A model generated the notes under the pieces. It had not been told where the DNA came from, made no database searches, and was given only the letters and a program-made list of their open reading frames with translations. DNA of 64,000 bases, taken from assembly GCA_041690355.1 (NCBI GenBank), contig JAWLHK010000004.1:1-64000 (forward strand). Reading direction: 5' to 3'. A program made the translations under genes and the position numbers. Of this stretch, positions 50,301 to 58,464 are shown in pieces. Source of the DNA: JAWLHK01 sp041690355 [NCBI: bacterium] (GTDB taxonomy: Bacteria; J088; JAWLBW01). Positions within the stretch are counted from its first letter, which is position 1, and each line of letters starts with the position of its first letter.

Positions 50301-52929
50301 GGCCGCATGCACCGTGACGGCCACTTTCACGCTGAACAGCTATACGGTGACCGCCACGGCGGGCCTGGGAGGAAGCATCTCTCCTGCCAGCGCCACCGTC
50401 AACCACGGGTCGACGACCTCGTTCACGGTCACCCCCGACACGAACTACGCCATCAGCGGCGTCAGCGGCTGCGGCGGGTCCCTGAGCGGCAACACCTATA
50501 CCACGGGCGCCATCACCGGCGCGTGCACGGTCACCGCCTCGTTCGCGCTCAAGCAGTACACGGTCTCGACATCGGCGGGCGCCGGCGGCAGCATCTCGCC
50601 GACCAGCGCAACGGTGACGCACGGACAGACCACATCGTTCACGATCACACCGTCGACCGGCTACAGCATCGGCTCGGTATCCGGTTGCGGCGGCTCACTG
50701 GTCGGCAATACCTACACCACGGGCGCCGTTACCGCGGCCTGCACGGTGTCGGCTTCGTTCAACGTCAATTCGTATACCGTCACGGCATCGGCCGGCAGCG
50801 GCGGTTCCATCTCGCCGGGCAGCGCAACCGTCAACCACGGCTCGACCACAAGCTTCACGGTCCTTGCGAACAGCGGATACGCCATCGGGAGCGTGACCGG
50901 TTGCGGCGGCACCCTGAGCGGCAATACCTACACGACGGGCGCGATTACCGCCGCCTGCTCGGTCACGGCCTCGTTCAACAGCGTCATCATGACGTATGAC
51001 TTCTCGAACCTGGGAACCGATACGGGCGGATTCAAGCCGCAGGGGAACCGGTGGCTCGTCAGCACGCTGTTCAAGAACGACACCAGCTTCCCGGGCGTCA
51101 TGTACTACGACGATGCCGGAACGTCGATTTCGGGGGCCATCATCAAGGTCGACGGCACCAACCTCGAATCGTTCGATCTCGTCAACGTGCACTTCAGCGG
51201 ATACGTCGCCGAGACGATGAGCATGACAATCACCGCCACCCTGAAGTCAGGCGGCACCATTTCGCGCACCGTCTCGAACGTGTCGGTGCCGCAAGGCGTC
51301 TCCACGTCACTGACATCGATGGGGGTCGACCTGACGGGATTCGATAACGTCACCCAACTGAGCTTCAACATCACGGCCGGCCAGGTCTACAACATCAACT
51401 TCGATTCGATCACGATCAGCGACCAGCGCGCGCCCGGTGTCGCCGGTACGACCCCGACGACCCAGGCCAGTGCGCTTACGGCCGTCAGCGTCGCCGCCGA
51501 CGAGATGAGCCTTGCCTGGACCAACGGTTCGGGAACCCGCCGGATCGTTCTGGCAAAGCAGGGGGCCACGACCGGTTCCCCCGCGGTCTACGACGGCATC
51601 ACCTACGCTGCGAACAGCAATTTCGGCAGCGCGGTCGACATCGGAGACGGATGGAAGGTCGTCTATACGGGCACGGGGAACTCCCTCACGCTCACCGGCC
51701 TCACGGGTGGCGCTGCCTACCGGATCGTCGTCTACGAATACGACGGTCTCGGCGGCGGCGAGAAGTATCTGACCACCCTCGGCACGAACGTGCTGAACAA
51801 GAATACGTCCAGCGTAGTCGCCACGTGGGCCCAGGGGACCGCTCGTACGCTTTATGCCAAGAACTTCTATGCGTACCCGGTGGCGGCCCTCGGCACCGAC
51901 GGATACACCTATGTCGCGCACCATGACTATGACTCCGACAGCGAGTCGGCGAAGCGTATCGTGATTTCGAAGTGGAACGGGAGCAGCTGGAGTACGCACA
52001 CCTCCTTTGTCGCATCGGACGCCGGGGTGACGACCTTGAGCGACGACCTCTCGATCGCCGTCGACTCGAGCAACGTCATCCACCTCGCCTTCAAAGGCGA
52101 GATCGGCAGCGGAGTCACCAGCAACCGCGGGGTGCTTTACGCCCGCTACGACGGATCCTGGCTGTTTGAACAGGTCGAACTGAACAGTCACCCGAACGGA
52201 TGGCTGAACATCGACAATCCCGTCCTCACGGTCGACCCCTCGCAGAACGCCCACATTCAGTACGTGCTCAACGATGCGTCAACGTTTACCCAATACGCGA
52301 AACTCGCTTCGCGGACGGGAGCCAACACGTGGAGCATCAGCACCTGGAACTCGGTCTCGAGCAGCGGCTCGACGCAGGTCCGGGAGTACGATCTCAAGGC
52401 CGACAGCAACGGAAAGCTGCACATGATCTACGTGCAGGGCCCCTCGTCCGGGACGCGCAGTGTGCGCTACCGCACGAACTCCGGCGGCAGCTGGAGCGAT
52501 ACGGAGCTGGCCAGCAACGACGTCGGCATCCAGTTCGTCTACGTCGAGCTCGATGCGAGCAACAAAGTCCATACCGCCTATTCGCAGGGCACCTCGTCGG
52601 GCTACGACATCGTCTACGGGACGAACGCCGGGGGAAGCTGGGCGATCAATACCGTCTACACCGCAACGGCCTATTCCACTTACGGCATCCGGCGGAACTC
52701 GAGCGGCGAGATGGTCATGGTACTCGGCAGCGGCAGCGCCTACCGGATCTTCTACAAGGCCACGTCGGGAAGCAGCTGGGAGCTGACGAACGCCTCGCCG
52801 ACCGACAGCGATCAGGACTGGTATGCCGGGGTCACCTTCTCGAACGACGGCCGCGTCGTCATCGTCTATCCGAACGCCCTTGCGACCCGGCCGCGCGAGC
52901 TGCTCTACTTCCAGGCGACGCTGCCGTAA
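47374..52929 (+). CDS. Giant lipoprotein with 16 tandem beta repeats and propeller-like C-terminus
   Basis: 1851 aa from ATG 47374, after AAGGTGAG. Lipobox TAAGC. From about residue 55 come 16 repeats of ~72 residues with the pattern YTV.A.AG.GG.ISPA, HG.T.SFT, PDTGY.I..V.GCGG, NTYTTG.IT.ACTV.A.F. Each has two Cys that could pair. The type resembles InlB B-repeat/Listeria-Bacteroides beta-grasp repeats. After residue ~1205 the sequence changes to a jelly-roll-like and FN3-like part, then a beta-propeller (repeated HIAY/IVY strands such as VIHLAFKGE, KVHTAYSQG). A surface adhesin or binding protein is likely. Repeats 5-11 are the most alike, suggesting ongoing expansion. Confidence 0.8.
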   Translation: MLTRILLTKVLRTGLLGVALLTAAGCGDDECWSPFSYASGECGNPRLQQGEEVFTVTAVAGEGGAITPPSLAVKFGETGLFTVTPDEGFEVATVEGCEGSLAEAAYTTGPITAACTVTAAFERKRYTLTATAGDGGTITPAETEVEHGATAVFTLAPDTGYHVDAVSGCGGALDGDTYTTGPVTEACTVTATFAINVYTVESGGSIGGVVTPASSSVTHGETADFVVAPDTGYHIVSVTGCEGTLMGNTYATGVVTADCTVWAEFELNQYDVASSAGANGAISPASVSVTHGDTTDFLVAPDVGYHVLAIDGCGGALAGNTWTTGVITGPCTVSVTFELNSYTVSASAGSGGSVSPASSSVLHGDTTSVTITPDTGYHITSVTGCGGSLSGNTYTTGAITAACTVDATFAINTYAVSTSAGSGGSFSPASAVVNHGSTTSFTVVPDTGYHVDTISGCGGSLSGNTYTTGAITAACTVSATFALNEYTVSATAGSGGAISPASSPVLHGSTTSFTVTPDTGYHIDTVTGCGGSLSGNTYTTGTVTGACTVSATFAINTYAVSTSAGSGGSMSPTGATIEHGSTTSFTLTPDTGYHIDTASGCGGSLSGNTYTTGAITAACTVSATFALNSYTVSTSAGSGGSLSPASASVLHGSTTSFTVTPDTGYHIDSVSGCGGALSGNTYTTGTITGACTVTATFLINTYTVTSSAGSGGTISPASVGVNHGSTTSFTLTPDTGYHIDTVSGCGGSLSGSTYTTGAITAACTVSATFALNSYTVSTSAGAGGSFSPASTSVLHGSTGSFTVTPDTGYHIDAVSGCGGSLSGSTYTTGVITAACTVTATFLINTYTVTATAGLNGSISPASATVDHGSTTSFTLTPDTGYHIDTVTGCGGSLSGNTYTTGAVTGACTVSASFALNTYTVSTSAGTGGSITPGSRTVSHGDFADFTVVADTGYTLNSVSGCGGTLVGNTYTTGIVTAACTVTATFTLNSYTVTATAGLGGSISPASATVNHGSTTSFTVTPDTNYAISGVSGCGGSLSGNTYTTGAITGACTVTASFALKQYTVSTSAGAGGSISPTSATVTHGQTTSFTITPSTGYSIGSVSGCGGSLVGNTYTTGAVTAACTVSASFNVNSYTVTASAGSGGSISPGSATVNHGSTTSFTVLANSGYAIGSVTGCGGTLSGNTYTTGAITAACSVTASFNSVIMTYDFSNLGTDTGGFKPQGNRWLVSTLFKNDTSFPGVMYYDDAGTSISGAIIKVDGTNLESFDLVNVHFSGYVAETMSMTITATLKSGGTISRTVSNVSVPQGVSTSLTSMGVDLTGFDNVTQLSFNITAGQVYNINFDSITISDQRAPGVAGTTPTTQASALTAVSVAADEMSLAWTNGSGTRRIVLAKQGATTGSPAVYDGITYAANSNFGSAVDIGDGWKVVYTGTGNSLTLTGLTGGAAYRIVVYEYDGLGGGEKYLTTLGTNVLNKNTSSVVATWAQGTARTLYAKNFYAYPVAALGTDGYTYVAHHDYDSDSESAKRIVISKWNGSSWSTHTSFVASDAGVTTLSDDLSIAVDSSNVIHLAFKGEIGSGVTSNRGVLYARYDGSWLFEQVELNSHPNGWLNIDNPVLTVDPSQNAHIQYVLNDASTFTQYAKLASRTGANTWSISTWNSVSSSGSTQVREYDLKADSNGKLHMIYVQGPSSGTRSVRYRTNSGGSWSDTELASNDVGIQFVYVELDASNKVHTAYSQGTSSGYDIVYGTNAGGSWAINTVYTATAYSTYGIRRNSSGEMVMVLGSGSAYRIFYKATSGSSWELTNASPTDSDQDWYAGVTFSNDGRVVIVYPNALATRPRELLYFQATLP

Positions 52930-52954
52930 GGCAGCGCCTCCTTCAGCGTCATGG

Positions 52955-53534
52955 TCACCGTCTCCGAGTGACCATTGCGATACCGCCGAGGATCGCTGCC
53001 GAGGCAAGGACCAGGCGCGGCGTTACGGATTCGTCGAGCAGCATCATTCCGCCTAGGGTCGTGATTACCGGAACGCTGAGTTGCACTGTGGCCGCCGAGG
53101 CCGCGCGCAGGCCGGGGAGCGCCGCATACCAGACGGCGTAGCCGATGCCCGAGGCGAACGCGCCTGAGGCGACGGCGTAGCCGAACCCGGCGGCATCAAA
53201 GGAGGCGCGCGGGAGGAAAGCTGCGCTGAGGACCAATGTGAACGGCGCCGGTCGCGACCGGGAGCGTGGCATAGGCGAACGAGAAGGCCGCCGCGTAGGC
53301 GAACAGTGCGAGTGCCGACCGCCAGCTGGCGCTTCCGTCCGGATTCCGGTTCCGCAGGCGGACGAGAACCGCCACCGCGAGCGCGCCGGAGACCAGCCGT
53401 GCCGACGTGAAGGTTGCCGGGTCGATGTCCGTCTGCAACAGGGCGGCCCGGCACAACAGCGAATTGCCCGCGAAGGCGATCATCGCTAGCGTCGTGAGCG
53501 CAAGAACACGTAGTTGGGAGGAGAGGGAAGCCAC
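52955..53534 (-). pseudogene. EamA/DMT-family transporter, deleted and frameshifted
   Basis: The N-terminal frame from GTG 53534 gives LRVLALTTLAMIAFAGNSLL and AFSFAYATLPVATGAV. The matching C-terminal helices (GYAVASGAFASGIGYAVWYA, ATVQLSVPVITTLGGMMLLD) are in another frame, and roughly the middle four helices are missing at the junction near 53250. Not functional. Confidence 0.75.
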
Positions 53535-53722
53535 GTCGAAGATTCCAGTGGTCAAGGCCTGCAGCAACAGGACAACGCCCTCGCACCCGTCCTGATCTGG
53601 GTGAGAAAGCCTTGCCGGGACGATGCGGACTGAACCACCAGGAGCGGGCGACCCCGTTCGGCATCAACTCCTTTGTTCGATCCCGAACCGCCAAACGAAC
53701 GCTTGGGCACCTGCGCCGCCGA

Positions 53723-54574
53723 TCAGGCCTGCGGGATGCGGGGACGCTCGACCTTGTTGGCGCGCTCGTATGCGACGGCGTCGCCGCTGACCTTCTCGAC
53801 CAGCCAGGGCGCGATGCGCCCCAGCCGCCATGCGAGCCGCGCCCGGCCCGGGATGACGATGACGGCCTCGTTGCGGGCCATGGCCGCCAGGGTCTCTTCG
53901 GCAAGCTTCTCCACGGGATACGGCGGACCCGCGAGTTTTGTGAGAAACCGGCGAAGATCGGGGCGCCACGAGGTCGGCGGCAGATCGGCCGGATTGTCGC
54001 TGTCGAGGATCGGCGTTTCGATGGCAGAGGGGCAGAGCGCGCTTACGCGAACCCCATAGGCAGCCGCCTCGATGCGCAGGCTCGTCGAAAGGCCGACGAC
54101 GGCGTGCTTCGACATGGAATAAGGAGTGAGCAGCGGCGCAGGAGCCAGCCCCGCCAGCGAAGCCGTGTTCACGATGTGCCCTGCGCCCTGCCGTACCATG
54201 ATCGGGTACGCGGCCTGCACCCCGTGGATGACGCCGCGCACGTTGATGTCGAGAATCCGATTCCACGCATCGAGCGTGAGTTCCTGTACTTCACCGCCGA
54301 CGCCGATGCCGGCATTGTTAAAGAGGAAGTCGAGACGTCCGTTCGCGCGGGCTGCCGACTCGATGCTTTCGCGCACCGCTTCGCTGTCGCGCACGTCGAG
54401 ACGAAGCGCCGAGGCGCCGTTGCCGCAGGCCGCCGCAACTTCCTGCGCAGACGCTTCATTCACATCGGTGACGACCACCTTCGCGCCCCGTTGGGCGAGG
54501 GCGAGCGAAAGTGCACGGCCGATACCCGAGCCACCCCCGGTCACGAAGGCTGTTGCGCCTGCCATGGGATTCAT
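53723..54574 (-). CDS. Short-chain dehydrogenase/reductase
   Basis: 283 aa from ATG 54574. Cofactor motif VTGGGSGIGRALSLAL, NNAGIGVGG, catalytic Ser in NTASLAGLAPAPLL and YSMSK. Asp in VVVTDVNE after the second strand suggests NAD(H). The C-terminal ~60 residues (PVEKLAEETLAAMARNEAVI, then PWLVEKVSGDAVAYERAN) extend beyond the minimal fold. A TATACT -10 lies at about 54635-54640 on this strand. Substrate unknown. Confidence 0.85.
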   Translation of the reverse strand: MNPMAGATAFVTGGGSGIGRALSLALAQRGAKVVVTDVNEASAQEVAAACGNGASALRLDVRDSEAVRESIESAARANGRLDFLFNNAGIGVGGEVQELTLDAWNRILDINVRGVIHGVQAAYPIMVRQGAGHIVNTASLAGLAPAPLLTPYSMSKHAVVGLSTSLRIEAAAYGVRVSALCPSAIETPILDSDNPADLPPTSWRPDLRRFLTKLAGPPYPVEKLAEETLAAMARNEAVIVIPGRARLAWRLGRIAPWLVEKVSGDAVAYERANKVERPRIPQA

Positions 54575-54714
54575 TTTGCGCCTCAAGGCAAATGGTTTTC
54601 TCGCGGCCCCAGACCTTGAGGTCCGCGCCGGTAAGTATACCGGACTGCGGGTCGGCGCGCACGGGAGGGCATGGCGCGCCCGCGTTGCGGTCGGGGAAGC
54701 GGTTTCCGGCACAC

Positions 54715-55524
54715 TCAGATCAGGCGTCTGCGGCGCAGCAGGTAGCTCCCCAGAAGGTAGCAGAACAACCAGACCCCGGCAGCGTAGGCAACGGTTGAGA
54801 GCAACAACGTCCAGTCGGCGTCCGTCCCGCGCAGACTTTTGTAAACAGTTTCGTTCTTTTCCCAGAATGGATTCGTGATCGGAAGAACGAGGTAGACGAC
54901 ATCGACCGTCATCTTCGCGGTCTGCACGGCAGTGGCGTATGCCCCCTCGGCGGACTTGAGTGCGCTCGCCAGCAGAAGCTTCAGCCAATAGAACGTGCTG
55001 TCCTGCAACAGCAGCAGCGCGAGAAGCGTCGTCACGGGACGCGCAACGACCGACAGGAGTGCCGCATATCCCATCCAGACGAAGCTCTGCGCGAAGTCGT
55101 TGACGAGCACGTACACGAGTCCGCTCTGATACGGAATATCCCAGTACAGGAACAAAGAGGAGCAGATGGAGAGGATGCTCGCGTAGAGAACGGCGGTCAC
55201 GAGAACGGCGGAAAGCATGCCGGAGAGCAGCCAGAGATCTGGAGGGCAGGGTTTCGTGATCACCATCTTGATGCTTCGTTTGTCCAGATGGTGGCTCACG
55301 AATGTCACGACCATGCCGATACCGAGCACGATCGCAAAGAAGCTGAGCTGGTTGGCGATGGCGGTGATCAGTTCAAGGTGCTGGGAGCTCGTCAGGGCGA
55401 ACAGCGAAGGGAGCGTCGACAGCGAGGTAATGAGCAGGAGGAGCGAGCCGGCCACGAACAACAGCCGGTTTCTCCGGAAGAACTTGAGATTCACGCCGAT
55501 GTTGGCCAGCACCTGTCCACGCAT
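54715..55524 (-). CDS. ABC transporter permease (NosY-like)
   Basis: 269 aa with about six helices; starts MRGQVLANIGVNLKFFRRNR. FFAIVLGIGMVVTFVSHHLD and KRSIKMVITKPCPPDLWLLS match ABC-2 type permeases of the NosY/CcmB-like group. The ATG overlaps the ATPase stop (TGATG). With the upstream thioredoxin-fold gene it forms an operon of three. Confidence 0.8.
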   Translation of the reverse strand: MRGQVLANIGVNLKFFRRNRLLFVAGSLLLLITSLSTLPSLFALTSSQHLELITAIANQLSFFAIVLGIGMVVTFVSHHLDKRSIKMVITKPCPPDLWLLSGMLSAVLVTAVLYASILSICSSLFLYWDIPYQSGLVYVLVNDFAQSFVWMGYAALLSVVARPVTTLLALLLLQDSTFYWLKLLLASALKSAEGAYATAVQTAKMTVDVVYLVLPITNPFWEKNETVYKSLRGTDADWTLLLSTVAYAAGVWLFCYLLGSYLLRRRRLI

Positions 55525-56423
55525 CAGCTCACCTGGCCGACGAGATTCATGAATGCGTCCTCCAGAGAAGAACGCTTCAGGCTGCTCTCGTGAAGCGCGA
55601 CGCCCGAACGTTCCAGGTGGCGGGTAAACTCCCAGAACATGGCCGCCGGGATTTCACCGGCGACAAGGTCGCCTTCTGCATGCAGCCCCGCGACGTACTC
55701 GGGGATCGTGGCGGGAGCGCTGAAAACCACCCGGTAGGTCTCGGTGTCGACGGCGCGCAGGTCATCGAGGCGATCTTTCCGCACCAGTTTTCCCTGCTTG
55801 ATGACCGCCGCGTGGGTGCATACCGTTTCGATTTCGGAAAGCACGTGCGAATTGATGACGATGGTGGCCCCTCCGCGCTTGAGGTCCTGAACTGCCTCGC
55901 GGAGCTCCCGGACCATGATCGGATCGAGGCCCCGCGTCGGCTCATCCAGGAAGACGATCTCCGGGCACGTGAGGAGGCATTGCGCAATGCCGACCTTCTG
56001 CTTCATCCCCTTGGAGCATTTGGAGACGCGCAGGTCTCGATGCTCCGTCAATCCGACCCGATCGATGAGATTGTCCACGGACCGCTCGGAAAGGCCCGCG
56101 CCGTGCAGGGCAGCGTAGTAGGCGACCGCTTCGCGCACGGAAAGATAGTCATGATAATGCGGCTCCTCGGGAAGGTAGGCGATCTTCCGGAAAAGGTCCG
56201 ACCCCGGGATGGGGCGCTGGCCAAGCACGGAAACCCGGCCGCGATCGGGCTGGATCAGGCCGAGAAAGCAGTACATGGCCGTCGACTTTCCGGCGCCGTT
56301 GGGACCGAGGAGGGCCAGCACTTCTCCCGGCTCGACCACCAGAGAGAAGTCGTCGAGGGCCTCCAGCTTCTTTCCGAACCGGCCTTTCCGGAACCAGACG
56401 GCGATGTTCTCTGCCTCAATCAT
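55524..56423 (-). CDS. ABC transporter ATP-binding protein (NosF-like)
   Basis: 299 aa from ATG 56423. Walker A LLGPNGAGKST, signature SKCSKGMKQKVGIAQ (C-S-K-G-M in place of LSGGQ, common in this subfamily), Walker B IVFLDEPTRGLD, His-loop INSHVLSEIE. The C-terminal ~80 residues form a regulatory tail. It overlaps the redoxin gene by eight bases. Confidence 0.9.
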   Translation of the reverse strand: MIEAENIAVWFRKGRFGKKLEALDDFSLVVEPGEVLALLGPNGAGKSTAMYCFLGLIQPDRGRVSVLGQRPIPGSDLFRKIAYLPEEPHYHDYLSVREAVAYYAALHGAGLSERSVDNLIDRVGLTEHRDLRVSKCSKGMKQKVGIAQCLLTCPEIVFLDEPTRGLDPIMVRELREAVQDLKRGGATIVINSHVLSEIETVCTHAAVIKQGKLVRKDRLDDLRAVDTETYRVVFSAPATIPEYVAGLHAEGDLVAGEIPAAMFWEFTRHLERSGVALHESSLKRSSLEDAFMNLVGQVS

Positions 56424-57300
56424 CTTGGACGCAGAACTCCTTATTGAGCTCCTCAATGACCTCGACGTCGGTCTTGTCGCTCAGATCGCGTTCGGCAAGC
56501 GCCGTCACGATGGCCTTGGCCGTCTTGCAGCTGCACTCCGCCACTTTGTCATCGCACCCGCAGGGGCAGTCCATCTTGCCTGCAATCAGGCGCGCGCGCT
56601 CCGGCAGCTTGTCGAGTCCTGTTTTTTCGCCATCCTTCTGGTGATTGTCACCATGGTCTGCCATCGCCGGCTGAGCCGCCAACGCCTGCAGATAGTCGTC
56701 CCCAGATACCCCTTCGCCGCGCGCGATGACCTCGGCGGCTTCCCGGACAGACGGCCCGAATGCCACATCGGCATTGCGCACGATCCCCTGCTGGTAAACC
56801 TTTACCTTGCCGTCGGCGCCGATGAGTACGGTGATTGGGTAACTGCGCACGCCGTATTTCCTGCGGATCGAGCCATCGTCATCGATGAGCACCGGAAAGG
56901 TGAGACCGTATTCGGCCACGAAGGCGCTGACCACCTCGTGGCTCTCTTCGGCGTCGATACCGACGAGAAGAAACGGTTCGGAAAGCTGACGTTTCCAGTA
57001 GGCCTCGAGCTCGGGCATCTCCTCTTTGCAGGGTCCGCACCAGGTCGCGAAGAAATTGAGGACGATGACCTTGTCCCCGATGTGTTCAGAGAGCTTGAAA
57101 TGCTCGCCGCTCAGGAACACACCCTCGAAATCGGGTGCGTAGCGATCGGTCCACGCCACGGGCTCCTCGAAGAAGCCCCACACGTCGTCGACCTCGTCGG
57201 AGCTGGGGTAGTCCTTGAAGCTGACATGGGCGCTGAGCAACAGGACGCCGACCACTGCGATAAGCCAACCGGAAGTTCGATCGAGACGAGCGTTTGCCAT
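56416..57300 (-). CDS. TlpA-like thioredoxin fused to a CcmH-like Cys-rich tail
   Basis: 294 aa. Membrane anchor at residues 10-28; periplasmic thioredoxin fold with VLNFFATWCGPCKEEMPELE (WCGPC near residue 87) and cis-Pro SYPITVLIG. After a His/Asp/Lys linker the tail reads KMDCPCGCDDKVAECSCKTA and ends NKEFCVQDD, like the Cys-rich segment of CcmH/NrfF-type proteins. First gene of an operon with a NosFY-like ABC transporter. Suggested job: thiol delivery or metal/heme protein maturation outside the cytoplasm. Confidence 0.8.
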   Translation of the reverse strand: MANARLDRTSGWLIAVVGVLLLSAHVSFKDYPSSDEVDDVWGFFEEPVAWTDRYAPDFEGVFLSGEHFKLSEHIGDKVIVLNFFATWCGPCKEEMPELEAYWKRQLSEPFLLVGIDAEESHEVVSAFVAEYGLTFPVLIDDDGSIRRKYGVRSYPITVLIGADGKVKVYQQGIVRNADVAFGPSVREAAEVIARGEGVSGDDYLQALAAQPAMADHGDNHQKDGEKTGLDKLPERARLIAGKMDCPCGCDDKVAECSCKTAKAIVTALAERDLSDKTDVEVIEELNKEFCVQDD

Positions 57301-57607
57301 AGGCGTGCCGACAGCCTAGCACGTTCGCCCCCACGCCGCCACAGTGATATTGCTTCCGGGGACGAAGGTCCGGAGCACGCGGAATGGCGGTTTTTCCCAC
57401 AGGGAGCCGGACCATCTGCGCTCACCCACCCCCTCCCGTATCGCCTCCCATACTCTGTACCCGAACAGGCCGGCGGAATCCCTCGAGTGTAGCGAAGCGG
57501 GACGTCTTTCCCTGATTTCCGCGAAGAGAGTTATCCAACATGGCCATTGGCACCATTCTTGCCATAGGTTCCGCATAGCGAACCGCAAGAGTCCTTGGAG
57601 GAATATC
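57301..57607. other. Gap without recognisable gene
   Basis: A divergent region between the redoxin operon and the DUF2892 gene. Short frames here have no start signals or family resemblance. TTGGAGGAAT at its right end is the ribosome-binding site of the next gene. No clear hairpin or repeat noted. Confidence 0.4.
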
Positions 57608-57814
57608 ATGACCAAAAATATGGGAACCGTGGACCGCATCTTCCGCGCGACGCTGGCCGTCGTGGTCGCGCTGCTGTACGTGCTCGGCGAGATCTCCGGC
57701 ACGGCCGCCGTCGTGCTCGGGATCATGGCCGTCGTCTTTCTCGCCACCTCGGCGATGGGCTACTGTCCGCTGTACACGGTGGCGGGGGTGAAGACGCGCC
57801 GCGCAAAGGTGTAG
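57608..57814 (+). CDS. DUF2892 inner-membrane protein
   Basis: 68 aa: MTKNMGTVDRIFRATLAVVV, two helices, GYCPLYTVAGVKT. This matches the small YgaP-tail/DUF2892 family with invariant Cys-Pro in the second helix end. Some members are fused to rhodanese domains; here a stand-alone rhodanese lies 2.7 kb away at 60564, not obviously linked. Strong GGAGGA site. Confidence 0.88.
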   Translation: MTKNMGTVDRIFRATLAVVVALLYVLGEISGTAAVVLGIMAVVFLATSAMGYCPLYTVAGVKTRRAKV

Positions 57815-57826
57815 ACGGACGACGGC

Positions 57827-57864
57827 TTGCCGGCTCCAATGGTGAATGGTATATTCATTATTGG
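57827..57864 (+). promoter_or_regulatory. TetR promoter/operator, leaderless arrangement
   Basis: TTGCCG (57827-57832), 17-base spacer, TATATT (57850-57855), nine bases, ATG 57865. Overlaid is an inverted repeat with 12-base arms, CCAATGGTGAAT (57836-57847) and ATTCATTATTGG (57853-57864), matching at ten of twelve positions. Confidence 0.75.
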
Positions 57865-58464
57865 ATGCAGACGCTGAAGGACCCGATTCGAGACGCCATC
57901 CTTCGGGCTGCCCTGGAGCTCTTCGCTTCCCGCAGCCCGGCGGAGTCGTCCATGGCCGACATCGCGCGCCGCGCGGGCATATCGACGGGGAACATCTACC
58001 GTTACTTCCCCGATAAGCAGGCGCTCATCGCCGCCGCCCTCCCTCCGGCGTTCGTCGCGGAATGCCGTTCGCGCCTGCGGGCCCGCGTGGCGTCGGCATT
58101 CGGACAGCGGGACCCTTCCGCGGATCCACGGAGAGACGCGCTTTCAGAAGCCATGATCGACTGGGCGCTCGAGCACCGGGAACGGATGGTCATCCTCCTC
58201 CGCAATCCCCGGGGAACGCCGCACGAAGACTTTCTGGAGGGAACCGTGCAGCACCTCGTGCAGCTGGCCGAGAAGTACGCACGGAGCATCGACGCCCCCC
58301 GTTCCACCCCGGACCGGAGACGGGCGTTGCGGTTGATCTACGAATCGCTTCTGCGCACCTTCGCGACCCTGCTTGCCGAAGAGCCGGTCGACCGGTCCTT
58401 TCGCGCGGCGCTGGATCGGTATCTCGTCTACCACCTGCACGGACTCCAAGGGCTGTTTTCATGA
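57865..58464 (+). CDS. TetR-family repressor
   Basis: 199 aa: MQTLKDPIRDAILRAALELF, HTH SMADIARRAGISTGNIYRYF, then a ligand domain of the TetR/AcrR kind (EAMIDWALEHRERMVILLRN). It likely represses itself and the overlapping downstream DUF6178 gene through the inverted repeat touching its start codon. Confidence 0.88.
   Translation: MQTLKDPIRDAILRAALELFASRSPAESSMADIARRAGISTGNIYRYFPDKQALIAAALPPAFVAECRSRLRARVASAFGQRDPSADPRRDALSEAMIDWALEHRERMVILLRNPRGTPHEDFLEGTVQHLVQLAEKYARSIDAPRSTPDRRRALRLIYESLLRTFATLLAEEPVDRSFRAALDRYLVYHLHGLQGLFS

Noticed and set aside
47275-50622. Minus-strand open frame of 1115 codons
   Set aside because: It is the antisense shadow of the tandem repeats of the giant lipoprotein: absence of stops follows from the repeated GC-rich codons. 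The Arg/Gly-rich product matches no family and has no start signal, and the plus frame has a lipobox and conserved repeats.
48400-51000. Regular ~220-base repeats considered as a CRISPR or satellite
   Set aside because: They stay in one reading frame, vary at third positions and encode a defined beta repeat; spacers are absent.
56209-57492. Plus-strand frame of 427 codons opposite the redoxin and ABC genes
   Set aside because: Walker A/B and WCGPC motifs lie on the minus strand; the plus frame shows no family pattern and no RBS.
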